From Saccharomyces mikatae IFO 1815 (Eukaryota; Ascomycota; Saccharomycetes; Saccharomycetales; Saccharomycetaceae): a stretch of 64,000 nt of DNA. The notes under the pieces are model-generated. The model was given only the letters and a program-made list of their open reading frames with translations, did not search any database and was not told where the DNA came from. Below, one piece after another: positions 41,332-51,550 of this stretch; the stretch's first letter is position 1, and every line of letters starts with the position of its first letter. The DNA is taken from the NCBI RefSeq assembly GCF_947241705.1, contig NC_079270.1, positions 992,001 to 1,056,000 of the forward strand. Direction: 5' to 3'. A program made the position numbers and the translations under genes.

Positions 41332-43411
41332 TTTCATCGCAGCCTCATGAACCAGTATTGGTCGATATTGACTGGGCTTAGCAGCACGTTGTTTAGTTTG
41401 CTGTATTTTCCTCTTCTTGCTTATTCATCGCTACCCGCTAGAAAGATTGGGGAAGGCGATTGTGAAGTTTAGCCGCCTTTGTAACGTAAGGTATACATTT
41501 TCTTTTTTCGTGAGCTTCAACGTACCAAGTGCGTTGCCATCTAAGAGTGCATTGTTCAAGAAAGATTTCAGAAAAGTCTCGTACAATAACGCGTACTTTG
41601 TACGAAACACCTCGAAATATAAAGGCTTCGTTTGTAATGACAGCGAAGTAGGTTTTCTGGTCAGGGTTCACAGTGCTCGAAACATGCCTCAGTTCAGTGG
41701 TTGCTACTTGAAGTTAATTACTGCATTATACACGATAACAGAGGCTATACCTAGCTGTAAGACGAAGCTGGTGGGGAAGCCGGTGCTACAAACAGAACAG
41801 TCAAAACGGGATGACAGCCATGAAAGTGCCAACACAAAATAATCCCGATTGCTTTTTTCGAAGCCGTCAAGAAGGAGCAATAATAGGGACTCGTAACACA
41901 ATTTCACTAGCAGCCCATTACGAACATCGCTTTTGCTGTTAAATGCCCAAATAATGTGGTCTGGCCGGACAAAGACATCAAGCACTCTGTGGCGCGTGAA
42001 TGTTATAGCGAGAAAATCTAAAACCTGATTGGGAAGGTGTGAGAGGGGGGAGGAAGCAGGGAGAGGAATCTTAGAATGCTTATACCTCCTTACCTCCAAG
42101 CAAGTTTTTGAAGTAGGTTAGCGGAATTCAAAATTGCAAGAAAGGGAGCATATTCATTCCAGATTGATGAATATCGCACTCTTTGTTTACGGAAACCACA
42201 ATATACGCCCTGGTCTGCTATTTCGCTATGTTCAGCTCTCGCTGTGCCGCTATATAACCACGTATGTATGAGCAAAGGTAAATGGGAATAAACAGGAGAA
42301 CTTATCTATAGATAGCGTCAGAGCGGAACTGCCAGAATGACATGTAAGACGATGGATCGGTGGAATGGAGTGTCTTCCGGCTCAATTTTTGGTTTTTTAG
42401 ACGACTGTTAAAATTTCCAAATTGTAATTTTTAAGCCACCCTCCAGACTGTTTACTCTTGCTGGCTCGCATGAACCCGGTGATCGCAAATTCTAGATTTT
42501 TTGCTAACGTATAAATAGTTCTTCTCGCCGTTTCTCCCTTCTTTTTCTGATAATGGGAGAAAGAGGATAGCCATAGTTCACTAGTATTTAGCATTTTGGG
42601 CGGAAGGGACTAAAGTATGATAATTAGTATCGAATTAAAGGAGTAAAGAAAAAGCATTCCAACGCTGTTTAGCATTCCACTCTTCCCCCTATAAGGCGTA
42701 TGAGAGGTTGAAACTGCTGGAATTCAAGACAAGTCCATCAGGATCATGGTAATATTGTAAATTCAGCTATGGTAAAACAAAGTCCTCCTTTTTTCAACTT
42801 GATCAACTAGGAAAAGGGCGTTGTAGCTCTCAAAGTATGTCATGTTTTGGGCGTAGATTAAAAGTTCTAGTCGTAAAGACAAGAGGCTTAATTGTTTGGC
42901 AACAAATCCGGAGATGGACTGCAGCAACTTACAAATACTAAGTGCCGGCGATTGACCGTTGGTGCCTGAAGAATCTATATAGTGGTAGGAGAAAGTTATC
43001 TCTGCTGGGCGATGAACGTTTGGCTCCTTTCTGCCGCTCTTTGAAGCACTCAACAGCAATTTCCGAGGTGCTCATCGGAGCCATTTCTAATTCGAGTGGC
43101 GATGCATATATATAGCCAAAGGCTATGTGAATGATAGCGATGATAACAAAAAAGAACAGACATTGATAAGTCCCACTCGAATGCACTTACTACACTAGTA
43201 AATAAGATGGGAGTCGTCAACCAAAATGCTTTAAAACAGTGGCATGGAAATGCAGGGCAAGCATCGGAGTGAATTTAGGGTCTTAGGGTCAGGGCCAGAA
43301 AATGATTATTTCATTTTGTTCTTCCAGCTCTTCCATACCCGCCATACCCCTAGCAGGGATTTGCATGAAACATTGAATTAACATCCATTCCCTCCGCTTG
43401 TCTTACTATTT

Positions 43412-43420
43412 TTCATTGTT
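43412..43420 (+). promoter_or_regulatory. Rox1-like site before ATF1
   Basis: TTCATTGTT matches the core of the Rox1 consensus YYYATTGTTCTC; the last three bases (ATA) differ. A second partial match (CCATTGTT) is at 43,533. ATF1 is known to be repressed by oxygen through Rox1, so these are plausible operators 135-255 bp from the ATG. Confidence 0.35.
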
Positions 43421-43667
43421 ATAAGATCCGGCCGAAGATTGCCTTCTTGGCTTGCGATTTACGGTTTCCAATTTTTGCCGGACATTTTTTGGCTGGTATT
43501 GTCATCGCGTTGAGCGGGCTCTGAGTATAATGCCATTGTTTTTTATGATTTCTGAAGAAGCGTCTTTATAAACCAACCCAACAAAACTTCGAAACAAGAA
43601 AATAAAAGAAAGTCAAGAGGAATTCAATTGTTTAGTATATCGAATATCATCAACCTATCACTTCTTA

Positions 43668-45242
43668 ATGAATGAACTAACTGAGAAACATATCCCAGTT
43701 CAACATGAATGTCTGGAAAAGATGATACAGAATGGGCACGCTCGGCGAATGGGATCAGTTGAGGATCTTTATGTTGCCCTCAACAGACAAAACTTATATC
43801 GGAACTTTTCGACATATGCTGAACTAAACGATTACTGTACTAGGGATCAGCTTACACTAGCTTTGAGGGAGTTATGCTTAAAGAATCCAACCCTTTTGCA
43901 CATTGTGTTACCCACAAGATGGCCAAATCATGAAACTTATTACCGTAGCTCAGAATATTATTCACGGCCTCACCCAAAACATGATTACATTTCAGTTTTA
44001 CAAGAATTGAAGCTGGACGGTGTGGTTCTCAATGATCAACCTCAGTATAGTGCAATTATGAAGCAAATATTGGAAGAATTCAAGAATAGTAATGGTACTT
44101 ATACTGCGAAAATCTTTAAATACACTACCAAATTGACTATTCCTTACTTCGGACCAAATGGTCCCAATTGGCGGCTAATCTGTCTTCCAGAAGAACATAC
44201 AGATAGATGGAAGAAATTTATCTTTGTCTCTAATCACTGCATGTCTGATGGTAGATCTTCGATTCACTTTTTTCATGATCTAAGGGATGAATTAAATAGG
44301 ATCAAAACTCCGCCAAGAAAAACAGACTACATTTTCCAGTATGAAAGCGACTATCAATTGTTAAGAAAGCTTCCAGAACCAATCGAAAGGGTGATAGACT
44401 TTAGGCCACCATATTTGTTTATTCCAAAGTCCCTTTTTTCGGGATTCATCTATAATCATTTAAGGTTTTCTTCAAAGGGTATTTGTATGAGAATGGAAGA
44501 TATGGAAAAGTGTGATGACGTTGTTACCGACATTATCACTATTACACCATCAGAACTTCAAGAAATTAGAGCAAAAATAAAACTAAATATTCAAGGCAAG
44601 TGTACCATCACGCCATTTTTACAGGTTTGTTGGTTTGTATCTCTTCATAAATGGGGCAAGTTTTTCAAGCCGCTGAACTTTGAGTGGCTCACGGATATTT
44701 TTATTCCCGCAGATTGCCGTTCAGAACTACCGGATGATGAAGAAGTGAGGCAGATGTATAGATATGGCGCTAATGTTGGGTTTGTTGACTTCACCCCGTG
44801 GATAAGTGAATTCGATATGAATGACAGTGAAGAAAACTTTTGGCCCCTTATTAAACACTACCATGAAGTAATTTCAGCCGCCCTAAAAGATAAGAAACAC
44901 CTTCATGGGTTGGGGTTTAACATACAAGGCTTCGTCCAAAAATATGTGAATATTGACAAGGCAATGTGTGATCGTGCCATTGGAAAAGCACGTGGTGGTA
45001 CCTTGTTGAGTAATGTTGGTATGTTCAATCAAGTGAAGGAGCCGGACACCAAATATTCTATAAGGGACTTGGCGTTTGGTCAATTTCAGGGGTCGTGGCA
45101 TCAAGCATTTTCATTAGGCGTTTGTTCGACTAATGTGAAGGGGATGAACATTCTTGTAGCTTCAACCAAAAATGTTGTGGGCAGTCAAGAATCGTTGGAA
45201 GAACTTTGCTCCATTTTCAAGTCTCTGCTTTTAGGAACCTAG
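43668..45242 (+). CDS. ATF1: ATF1: alcohol O-acetyltransferase
   Basis: The protein has 524 residues, within one of S. cerevisiae Atf1. It transfers acetyl from acetyl-CoA to alcohols such as isoamyl alcohol and ethanol, forming the fruity acetate esters. The acyltransferase active-site HxxxD motif is HCMSDG (about residues 191-196). Conserved segments WLTDIFIPADCRS, the ANVGFVDFTPWISEFD stretch and GTLLSNVG are present. The amphipathic N-terminus and C-terminus that bind lipid droplets are intact. The start ATG follows an A-rich leader. Confidence 0.97.
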   Translation: MNELTEKHIPVQHECLEKMIQNGHARRMGSVEDLYVALNRQNLYRNFSTYAELNDYCTRDQLTLALRELCLKNPTLLHIVLPTRWPNHETYYRSSEYYSRPHPKHDYISVLQELKLDGVVLNDQPQYSAIMKQILEEFKNSNGTYTAKIFKYTTKLTIPYFGPNGPNWRLICLPEEHTDRWKKFIFVSNHCMSDGRSSIHFFHDLRDELNRIKTPPRKTDYIFQYESDYQLLRKLPEPIERVIDFRPPYLFIPKSLFSGFIYNHLRFSSKGICMRMEDMEKCDDVVTDIITITPSELQEIRAKIKLNIQGKCTITPFLQVCWFVSLHKWGKFFKPLNFEWLTDIFIPADCRSELPDDEEVRQMYRYGANVGFVDFTPWISEFDMNDSEENFWPLIKHYHEVISAALKDKKHLHGLGFNIQGFVQKYVNIDKAMCDRAIGKARGGTLLSNVGMFNQVKEPDTKYSIRDLAFGQFQGSWHQAFSLGVCSTNVKGMNILVASTKNVVGSQESLEELCSIFKSLLLGT

Positions 45243-46990
45243 ATGTTGTAAGAGAACTTTGAACTGATACTGTTCAACAATATAGTTTTCCTGCATAAAT
45301 AAACTTTTTGGCGTTGGCCTTCCGTAAGTACTTGAATGAACAAATGGGATCTATTTATTTCGCTCTTCAAGTATGAATCATATAAGTGTCCAGTATATCG
45401 CCGAATGATAGATACTAAGCATAAAATATATACTTCAAGTTTGTGAAAGATTCGAAATATAAAGCATTACGTTTGGTTGTCCGAATCTACTCTCTTCATA
45501 CCCGCCTTTCTGCGGCAGATCTTTTCGAAGCAACAGGTAAGTTCTCGTTACTAAAAGAAAGGAACAGCATAACCATCTTGGTGAAGTAACAGGCACTGTA
45601 AGCGCTGATTAGTAAACGATAAAAATAACAATCTCAGTGTGAACATGGGTGCGGACTCCAAGTGAGCGGCAATACTGTTAATGAACGTACGAGGTCAACT
45701 GTTAATTGCAATATCCCTTAGTACGCCCTCCCTGAAAAATACCCGCTAGGCACCGGATACGCATTTTTCGGACTTTCTTGAAGACATTAACTTTTGCAGA
45801 GCGCCTACATCATCAATTATGCAGGACCAATGCAGACCTACAAACAAATACGCATGGTTACCTGGACATGGGGAGATGTAACAAACAGTCGATCTTTTCC
45901 CTACCCGAGAGATTACTGGAGGAGGAAAATCAAGGCATATCTAACGTGCACTGGTAATGGTTTCGTGTCGCCGCCTTTTCCGCAGCCTAAGGTTTCATTT
46001 TCATCCTCCATCATTCCGAAGTCATCTCTGTTTACACCATGCATGTAGTAACAAATTCTTATTTTGTACATATCAAAACACATTCCAAAATTTATCCAAT
46101 TAATCTTTCCCGTTGATTTGTTCTTGACTCGATACTTCAGAGATGTCGTTGCGTCTTTACAGCCCAGCCCAGCCCATCTCGACGTGTGTGGCGCATATAC
46201 TCATCAATAAGCCATGAAATGGGAGAATATCAATCTTACTTATGATGGCGCACCCACTACCATGAGAAATCTACAGTACTCGTATAATTACGTGGCAGAG
46301 TCTCAATAAAACCGAGCTCTTATACTTTATCTACATACACTAGAACGGTATGGAAGCGAGCAACTCTCCGAAAAGCTGAAATCCTCATCGGATAGAAACT
46401 TTGGTGTTCTCGGTTTTTTCATTTTTATTTCCTAACTGAGTCAGACTTTACTAACGATAACCATCAGCACCCGCACTTACTTCACTGAACGTACAAACGT
46501 AACAGGAATAAAACGCAAAATGTTGAATGGACTAACCAGAACAGTGATTATTGGAATATGCCTCCACACGCCTTTCGTTGGTTGGGGCTCATCTGAGGTA
46601 GCGGCCGCACGCCAAGCTAGCTACTTACCACTTTAAGCCCAAAAAGGTGAAGAATAGTAGTTGCGGCTGTTGCGGTTATTGCGGTTGTCGCCACGGTTGT
46701 CGCCAGGGTTGTCGCTACGGATTTTCCTTTTTTTTTTTCCAGTAGACCACTTTTCTCATCTCAACTGCTCCGCGAAATGTGCGGATATTGCGGAAGCTTA
46801 TAATGATGAGCTATCGGTAAGGATTTAAATATACGACACTTGGCAGCAGTTTTAAGCACCAAGGGAGAAGTATATTTGCTTCATAATAATTCAATTTCTT
46901 AAGATTTGCTATAACATGTTATTCTAATAGAGGAAAAAGCGACTCTGTAAATTCATCAATCACTGGAACATAAACAACATAAAGATCAAT
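45243..46990. other. ATF1-AMF1 intergenic region
   Basis: This tandem gap is 1.75 kb. It holds a GC-rich tandem repeat at 46,660-46,719 and a NotI-type GCGGCCGC at 46,602-46,609. A one-mismatch drug-response-like element (TCCGCGAA) lies at about 46,769. No gene is recognised; an open frame at 45,794-46,048 has only an internal ATG. Confidence 0.6.
46660..46719 (+). repeat. GC-rich tandem repeat in the AMF1 promoter
   Basis: Three 9-bp units (GTTGCGGCT, GTTGCGGTT, ATTGCGGTT) run directly into three 12-bp units (GTTGTCGCCACG, GTTGTCGCCAGG, GTTGTCGCTACG). The two unit types share the GTTG(T)CG core, suggesting growth from one ancestral motif. The array ends 272 bp before the AMF1 ATG and contains repeated CGG triplets of the kind zinc-cluster factors contact. 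Confidence 0.85.
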
Positions 46991-48541
46991 ATGACACTAA
47001 GCTCCCCTGTAACGGAGGAAAACCTGGATATGAACGTGGAAACCTTGAAAAAGGACGATGAAGTGCTGTCAGATGAGTTCGATGTTCAAGAAGAGAAACC
47101 CGAATCGCTTTTATGGGAGAGTGCCTTTGTCGGGGTGCTGTGCTCTGCTCAATTAATGACACAGGCAGGGCTTGGTCAGTCATTAGCGCCACTTCACATC
47201 ATCGGTGACAGTTTTGGAACGGCCAATCCTGGACAGCTCAGTTGGTTCGCATCCGCATACTCGCTTACTGTTGGTACGTTTATTTTGATTGCTGGAAGAC
47301 TGGGAGACATTTTTGGACATAAAAAGTTCTTTGTTCTTGGCTTCTTTTGGTACGCCCTTTGGTCCCTGCTTGCCGGGTTTAGTGTTTACTCTAATCAGAT
47401 TTTTTTCGACTGCTGTCGTGCCTTCCAAGGCATGGGTCCCGCCTTTTTACTACCAAATGCTATTGCAATCCTTGGACGCACATATAAGCCAGGGAGGAGA
47501 AAAAACATGGTCTTTAGTCTATTCGGAGCCTCAGCGCCTGGTGGTTTCGTCCTTGGTGCTGTTTTCTCATCCATGCTGGGGCAGCTTGCATGGTGGCCAT
47601 GGGCTTACTGGTTAATGGGTATTGCCTGTTTTCTTTTGGCGGTAGCAGGTTATTATTTGATTCCTCATACCCCTATGCCGAACCGCGATGTCGCATCTTT
47701 CAAGTTGTTGGAACGGATTGATTTTGCAGGATCGGTTACCGGTGTTGTTGGATTGATTCTCTTTAATTTTGCATGGAATCAAGGCCCGGTTGTGGGTTGG
47801 CAAACCCCATATACATATGCCCTTCTAATAGTTGGCACTGTCTTTTTGATTATTTTTGCATTTATTGAATCCCGTGCAGCATTCCCCTTGCTTCCCTTTG
47901 CTGCTCTTTCTAGTGATACTGCCTTTGTGCTTAGCTGCATCGCTGCAGGATGGGCTAGTTTTGGTATTTGGATTTTCTACACATGGCAATTCATGGAAGA
48001 CTCAAGAGGCCAAACGCCTCTTCTTTCAAGCGCACAGTTTTCACCTGTAGCAATCAGTGGATTTTGTGCTGCCTTGATGACAGGGTTTCTTTTAAGTCAC
48101 ACACCTCCAAGTACAGTTATGTTTTTTGCAATGACTGCGTTTACAGTCGGAACAATATTGATTGCTACAGCTCCCGTTCACCAAACATATTGGGCCCAAA
48201 CGTTTGTATCGATTATTGTGATGCCCTGGGGAATGGATATGTCTTTCCCAGCCGCTACAATAATGCTTAGCGACTCAATGCCCCATGAGCATCAGGGTCT
48301 TGCAGCGTCTTTGGTTAATACAGTGGTAAACTATTCGATATCAATAGGATTAGGTATTGCAGGTACGATTGAGTCCAATGTTAATGACGGAGGTGCCAAT
48401 GTATTGAAGGGCTACCGTTGTTCTTGGTACTTGGGCATCGGATTGAGCGGATTTGGCATTTTTGTCGCAGCAACATATGCAGTAAGCACATTTATGAAAT
48501 CCAAAAAAAGGGTATCCGAAAAGCAGCATTTTATAGAATGA
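46991..48541 (+). CDS. AMF1: AMF1/YOR378W-type MFS transporter
   Basis: The protein has 516 residues. An acidic cytoplasmic N-terminus (about 1-40) precedes roughly 14 hydrophobic segments. The MFS signature between segments 2 and 3 is GRLGDIFGHKK. The antiporter-type motif GASAPGGFVLGAVFSS lies in segment 5. The family is the DHA drug:proton type. The S. cerevisiae YOR378W protein has been described as a low-affinity ammonium facilitator, and this is the syntenic orthologue. Substrate here is inferred from orthology only. RDR1 follows 235 bp downstream on the same strand. Confidence 0.9.
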   Translation: MTLSSPVTEENLDMNVETLKKDDEVLSDEFDVQEEKPESLLWESAFVGVLCSAQLMTQAGLGQSLAPLHIIGDSFGTANPGQLSWFASAYSLTVGTFILIAGRLGDIFGHKKFFVLGFFWYALWSLLAGFSVYSNQIFFDCCRAFQGMGPAFLLPNAIAILGRTYKPGRRKNMVFSLFGASAPGGFVLGAVFSSMLGQLAWWPWAYWLMGIACFLLAVAGYYLIPHTPMPNRDVASFKLLERIDFAGSVTGVVGLILFNFAWNQGPVVGWQTPYTYALLIVGTVFLIIFAFIESRAAFPLLPFAALSSDTAFVLSCIAAGWASFGIWIFYTWQFMEDSRGQTPLLSSAQFSPVAISGFCAALMTGFLLSHTPPSTVMFFAMTAFTVGTILIATAPVHQTYWAQTFVSIIVMPWGMDMSFPAATIMLSDSMPHEHQGLAASLVNTVVNYSISIGLGIAGTIESNVNDGGANVLKGYRCSWYLGIGLSGFGIFVAATYAVSTFMKSKKRVSEKQHFIE

Positions 48542-48776
48542 ACTAATACGTAAAGGGTTATGTCATAGCGTTATATAATAAACTAATTTTACATACACAT
48601 AATACTATCAAGGTGGTATGAAATGCTCTGTCTGTTCCGTACTATGCGACGAACACGAAAATCAGAAACTAGCATTCCAAGGCAAAAAGATCTGCTATCT
48701 TCTGGTAATGAATGGAAGGAACTTACATATCTCTGCAATAGCTCTGTCTATATTCTTTTTATTTTGAGCATACCAA

Positions 48777-50417
48777 ATGGCATCCTCAGTACCGAATATA
48801 CCATCATATAAACGCCAGAGAGTTCGAAAGGCTTGCGTGCCCTGTAGGGAACGTAAAAGGAAGTGCAACGGCAAATCACCGTGTGAGATGTGCATCTCCT
48901 ATGGATATGTGTGCCATTACATGGATAAAGATAGATCTTCATCATCATCATTTCCTGTGCAGAAACTGGATGAATTGCCTCATGCACCAGAGAGTAAACC
49001 TTTTGCTGCCTCAAACATTCATGGAAATGAAGTATCTAGTGTCGATACACAGACGGTTACTAACCAAAGTATTACAGATCCAGTTAAGTCTAGGTATACG
49101 ATTCAGCATTCAGCGGTTGCTTTTCCCCGTTGCCTTGGTCTGGAACTCCGATCAGCTAATCCTCCACGTTTACATTCCTTCGCTTGGCACTGTGGGATCA
49201 GGCCAGAAGAAAACCCAAGCTCCCATGTACTACTGTCTGAGCTGATCACAAAGGAAGAGTACTACCGTGTTTCTAAAGTGTATTTTTCAGTTGTTCATCC
49301 GATATTCGATGTTGTTGATCCGAAGCAGCTGGCTAAGAACGTTGAAGAATATTGGGCCGGCAACATAAGCAACTTTGAGTATGGTGCTGTTATTGCAGGA
49401 GTAGTAGCTCTAGGATCTTTTTTTTTAGGAAGCATTGGTCATCCTCGAGAAATGGATGTAGTACAGTACGCAAAAGGCATCCTTGATGATCCTACTTTCA
49501 GCCGTATTCCCACGGTGGAGCATGTCTCCGCGTGGGTTTTGCGTACCATTTACCTGCGAGCTACTTCCCGACCTCATGTAGCATGGTTAGCTAGCTGTGT
49601 TACTATTCACCTTTCTGAAGCAATTGGTCTGCACCAGGATATTGACAAAGGAGAGTTCTCGATGACAAGTGGTGTTACTTTGAGAAGAACTGCCGGGTTT
49701 AATGAGCATACTAAAAGATTATTTTGGTGTGCGTGGTCAATCAACACCATTCTTTCGTATGACTATGGCCGCTCAAGTGTTGCACTGAACAGAATTACTT
49801 GCAAGCCAGTCGAGGAAACAGAAGGCAGTTACACAATTCATTTAGTAGCGTTGGCACAAACAATCCCTCAAGGTACTGTGAACACAGATTTAACACAGCT
49901 ACTGAATGCTCTTACGGCTATTCACAAATCACCAAATGCACACCCCTTCTTATTATTGACCAAGTGTGACATATGTCTGTCTTTGTATCGGAGACTTCGT
50001 CTACTAAACCATGTTCTTGATAAAAGCGTTGTTTTGCAAATAATTGATATTGGAAACGCAGCATTATCAGCGGCATATGCTCTTGTCAAATTAGGTCAAT
50101 CATGGTGGAATGTGTTGAGCACCTCGTTCCAGTATGTCTGCGTTCTTCTTGCCATAGATACCCCAGAAAGTCTTTCACATGTTGCCGCCGCTATGAAGAC
50201 TCTGGATAATATTACTGAAGTTTTAGGTACACACATTGCTTTGGAAGCTCAGAAGACTGCAAAGCTACTTCTCGAAGACTCAATGAAAAAAAAGAGGCAA
50301 GAGATACAGCAACTTGAGCAGGCGACCCACGATAGATCTACTTTCGAAAACACAAACTCGCTCGATATTGATTGGGATGCCCTATTTGATCCATCAGGGA
50401 CGTTAGGTTTTATGTAG
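48777..50417 (+). CDS. RDR1: RDR1: Zn2Cys6 repressor of drug resistance
   Basis: The protein has 546 residues, the S. cerevisiae length. The zinc cluster is complete with cysteines at 20, 23, 30, 36, 39 and 46 (CVPCRERKRKC, CEMCISYGYVC), preceded by a basic patch (KRQRVRK). The fungal-specific transcription-factor domain follows (HLSEAIGLHQDIDKGE near 285). A Gln/Lys-rich helix and a short acidic C-terminus (SLDIDWDALFDP) end the protein. Rdr1 represses PDR5 and related transporters through drug response elements. A 62-codon open frame beginning at 48,623 overlaps the RDR1 start in another frame and could act as an upstream ORF if the leader is long. Confidence 0.94.
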   Translation: MASSVPNIPSYKRQRVRKACVPCRERKRKCNGKSPCEMCISYGYVCHYMDKDRSSSSSFPVQKLDELPHAPESKPFAASNIHGNEVSSVDTQTVTNQSITDPVKSRYTIQHSAVAFPRCLGLELRSANPPRLHSFAWHCGIRPEENPSSHVLLSELITKEEYYRVSKVYFSVVHPIFDVVDPKQLAKNVEEYWAGNISNFEYGAVIAGVVALGSFFLGSIGHPREMDVVQYAKGILDDPTFSRIPTVEHVSAWVLRTIYLRATSRPHVAWLASCVTIHLSEAIGLHQDIDKGEFSMTSGVTLRRTAGFNEHTKRLFWCAWSINTILSYDYGRSSVALNRITCKPVEETEGSYTIHLVALAQTIPQGTVNTDLTQLLNALTAIHKSPNAHPFLLLTKCDICLSLYRRLRLLNHVLDKSVVLQIIDIGNAALSAAYALVKLGQSWWNVLSTSFQYVCVLLAIDTPESLSHVAAAMKTLDNITEVLGTHIALEAQKTAKLLLEDSMKKKRQEIQQLEQATHDRSTFENTNSLDIDWDALFDPSGTLGFM

Positions 50418-51539
50418 AATAATTCCATGAGCATAAGCTTATAAAGGGTATAAACAAAGGCACCTTTCTCTAAAACCGATGTTGAAACTAGTGTTCTTAT
50501 TGATCAGTCCTGCGATCCTTTTACTGGGAGTCATCCTTTCTCTGCATAGACTTTAGGATGTGCAAGGAACTCGGCAGTGGCATTGCCATTAATTCTATAT
50601 ATTGGGTGAATGCCTATATCATATCGCCTACTGAACTGATATTTGATTGTCATATTAGACTACCTGTTTCAGAAAGCTTCAATAAGTTGTGAACAATCCC
50701 TTCAGTAGTTTTCTGCCCGACTGAAACTTTACAACTGAATTTGTACTAAATACAAAACTGCAACCCTTCTTAGTATAAATGAAGTATGAAAGTACAATGA
50801 ACCAAATCCCAAGAATAAACTGATTTCGCAAATCAGTTTTCAACCTAATAACGAAAAGCTTCTCCAACAAATACGGATAATGAATGAGCAGGGTCCTTTT
50901 ATTTATGAAAACAGATCGTTGACTTTCTTTAACTGTCATGTAATTTTTGCATTAAATTTTATATGGTAAAGAAGCAATGATCATGACACATATTGAGATT
51001 CAACATATATTTCTGGAGATAACACTAATATGAAGAAAAAATAGTAGATCCTGAATTTGATTTTTTTTCTTTCTTAACGGTTTTCTGGAGTGAAGAAAGA
51101 TAGAATCAAATAGCAGGTGACGAAAGAGCTTAAAAGTCAAAAATAAGACTAAAAGATTGTAATATAATCATACATAAAAATAAAAAAGGGTATTTGAATC
51201 AAATTAATGGTGAACTACTAGAATCTAGGAACATTAATTACTAGTATAATCGAGAAGGTTAGTTTTCTTGATTAAACTTAGTCATCTTTCATATAGTAAT
51301 GAATTGAGTTTGCTGAAATGTCGGTTACATGCATATCAGAAAGTTGACATTTTTCTCATTAAACAAATACTTTGCCATGAGGATAATTATTCAGCTTGAA
51401 CTGCCTAAAATGACAGAATGTATGGGGGTTGTTGACATATGGGATATCTAAAACTTGTAAGCTCAATCTCTCAAAATCACCAATTTTATGAATAGTATAT
51501 GTAATAAAAAACACAGTACAATATCCCTTCAATCCATTT

Positions 51540-51550
51540 TTTTATGTTTA
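51540..51550 (+). other. Candidate replication origin (exact ACS)
   Basis: TTTTATGTTTA matches the 11-bp ARS consensus WTTTAYRTTTW exactly, in a long AT-rich gap with no transcription unit. Most such matches are not active origins, so this is only a candidate. Confidence 0.35.

Larger units (their letters stand above)
40627..43667. other. Long GDH1-ATF1 divergent intergenic region
   Basis: This 3.0 kb region separates two divergent genes. The GDH1-proximal 500 bp contains a HAP-like CCAAT box, a Leu3 palindrome and paired GATA sites. Further out are two hairpin-forming inverted repeats (41,101 and 41,291). The ATF1-proximal end carries Rox1-like sequence. Open frames of 80-140 codons exist at 41,417-42,099 and 42,763-43,186, but none starts with a usable ATG. 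No tRNA or LTR is seen. Confidence 0.65.

Noticed and set aside
41417-41842. 141-codon open frame in the GDH1-ATF1 gap
   Set aside because: It opens with TTG and has no ATG until about codon 90. No family is recognised and the region is long enough to yield such a frame by chance.
41704-42099. 131-codon minus-strand frame in the same gap
   Set aside because: It opens with TTG and contains no ATG at all.
42763-43186. Two minus-strand frames of 82-98 codons, one with a signal-peptide-like hydrophobic start
   Set aside because: Their first codons are TTG and GTG, and the hydrophobic stretch precedes any ATG.
45794-46048. 84-codon frame in the ATF1-AMF1 gap
   Set aside because: It begins with TTG; from its first ATG only about 72 codons remain, with no recognisable features.
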